A stretch of DNA of 64,000 nucleotides from Priestia megaterium. Lineage in GTDB: Bacteria > Bacillota > Bacilli > Bacillales > Bacillaceae_H. Shown here piece after piece: positions 63,450-64,000 of the stretch (its first letter is position 1; each line of letters opens with the position of its first letter). The notes under the pieces are model-generated. The model ran no database searches. It was given only the letters and a program-made list of their open reading frames with translations, and was not told the origin of the DNA. The stretch is taken from NCBI RefSeq assembly GCF_009497655.1, contig NZ_CP023317.1:209501-273500 (forward strand). The letters run 5' to 3'. The position numbers were made by a program, and so were the translations under genes.

Positions 63450-64000
63450 ATGGATTTTATGGGTGCTTATTCTCCTGATCACCTTTCCTTCTTAATGGAA
63501 GGATTTTGGGTCACTTTAAAAGTGGCATTCATTTCGATTGTGTTAAGTTTTATTATTGGAAGTATAGTAGGTATTTTAAGGTATGCCCGCATTCCAGTTC
63601 TGTCTCATGTACTCGCTTTTGTCGTAGAAATTATCCGGAATTTGCCGCTTCTTTTAATCATCTTTTTTACATACTTTGCTTTACCTGAAATCGGAATTGA
63701 TATGGAAATTACGTCAGCAGCGATTGTGGCCCTCACTGTATTTGAATCTGCTATGATTTCAGAAATTATCCGAAGCGGATTAAAATCAATTGAAAAAGGA
63801 CAAATTGAAGCGGCACGTTCATCAGGTTTAAACTATTACCAAATGCTTCGTTTTATTGTATTGCCACAAGCTTTGCGACGAATGGTACCTCCTTTAGTTA
63901 GTCAATTTATTTCATTATTAAAAGATACGTCGCTTGCAGTGGTCATCGCGCTTCCTGATTTGCTGCATAATGCTCAAATCATTTATGGACAGAAACAAAG
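63450..64000 (+). CDS. glnP: Glutamine-type ABC transporter permease GlnP (partial)
   Basis: The gene starts at ATG 63450, after GAAAGGAG, and runs off the right edge with about 183 codons present. It begins MDFMGAYSPDHLSFLMEGFW and has the same fold as GlnM, with the EAA loop GQIEAARSSGLNYYQML. It completes the four-gene importer. Confidence 0.9.
   Translation, partial: MDFMGAYSPDHLSFLMEGFWVTLKVAFISIVLSFIIGSIVGILRYARIPVLSHVLAFVVEIIRNLPLLLIIFFTYFALPEIGIDMEITSAAIVALTVFESAMISEIIRSGLKSIEKGQIEAARSSGLNYYQMLRFIVLPQALRRMVPPLVSQFISLLKDTSLAVVIALPDLLHNAQIIYGQKQ

Overview
The window is a chromosomal segment from a low-GC, spore-former-type Bacillaceae. Gene order follows the Bacillus subtilis blocks ydiF-rex-tatAy-tatCy-ydiK-ydiL-groESL, yeaC-yeaD-yebA-guaA-pbuG, the purE-to-purD operon, yerA/yerC/pcrB-pcrA-ligA-yerH and gatCAB-dagK-rlmCD. 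Protein and rRNA sequence character points most to the Priestia (Bacillus) megaterium group; that assignment is an inference from memory, not a search.

Layout. 1-5870: start of an ABC-F gene, an unexplained structured gap, the redox repressor Rex, a minimal Tat translocase, two membrane proteins on the minus strand and the CIRCE-controlled groES-groEL operon. 5979-10318: a MoxR ATPase / DUF58 / transglutaminase trio. 10315-27849: a purine block. Three guanine-type purine riboswitches precede guaA, pbuG and purE, and two PurBox pairs with the same 30-nt geometry precede pbuG and purE. The twelve pur genes (purE K B C S Q L F M N H D) convert PRPP to IMP. Between pbuG and purE lies a collapsed rRNA operon: intact tandem promoters and leader, about 106 nt of 16S, an abrupt join to the last 78 nt of 5S, then a terminator.

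27853-45309: yerA, yerC, a T-box-controlled glycyl-tRNA synthetase, pcrB-pcrA-ligA-yerH, a small putative metallopeptidase, the gatCAB amidotransferase operon, a lipid kinase and an rRNA methyltransferase. 45485-46269: a SUKH-family gene broken by an amber codon, next to a GC-rich dispersed repeat with inverted ends.

46505-64000: an accessory-type mixture. It holds a YitT membrane protein, a 912-residue TPR plus degenerate dynamin-like protein paired with a small HTH protein, a Med-like BMP lipoprotein-type protein paired with an orphan sporulation-type histidine kinase, methionine aminopeptidase, a lactonase, an NMO-type flavoenzyme, a MerR regulator with its drug-efflux target, a secreted protein with 47-residue repeats, a CwlK-like endopeptidase and a glutamine-type ABC importer (glnQHM and partial glnP).

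The most notable items are the truncated rRNA operon, the degenerate dynamin-like/HTH pair, two intergenic regions with structured-RNA character (631-853 and 715-bp-scale hairpins at 55711-55875), and a textbook 19-bp-spacer MerR operator inside the regulator's own stop codon region. No CRISPR array, tRNA gene or transposase gene was seen.
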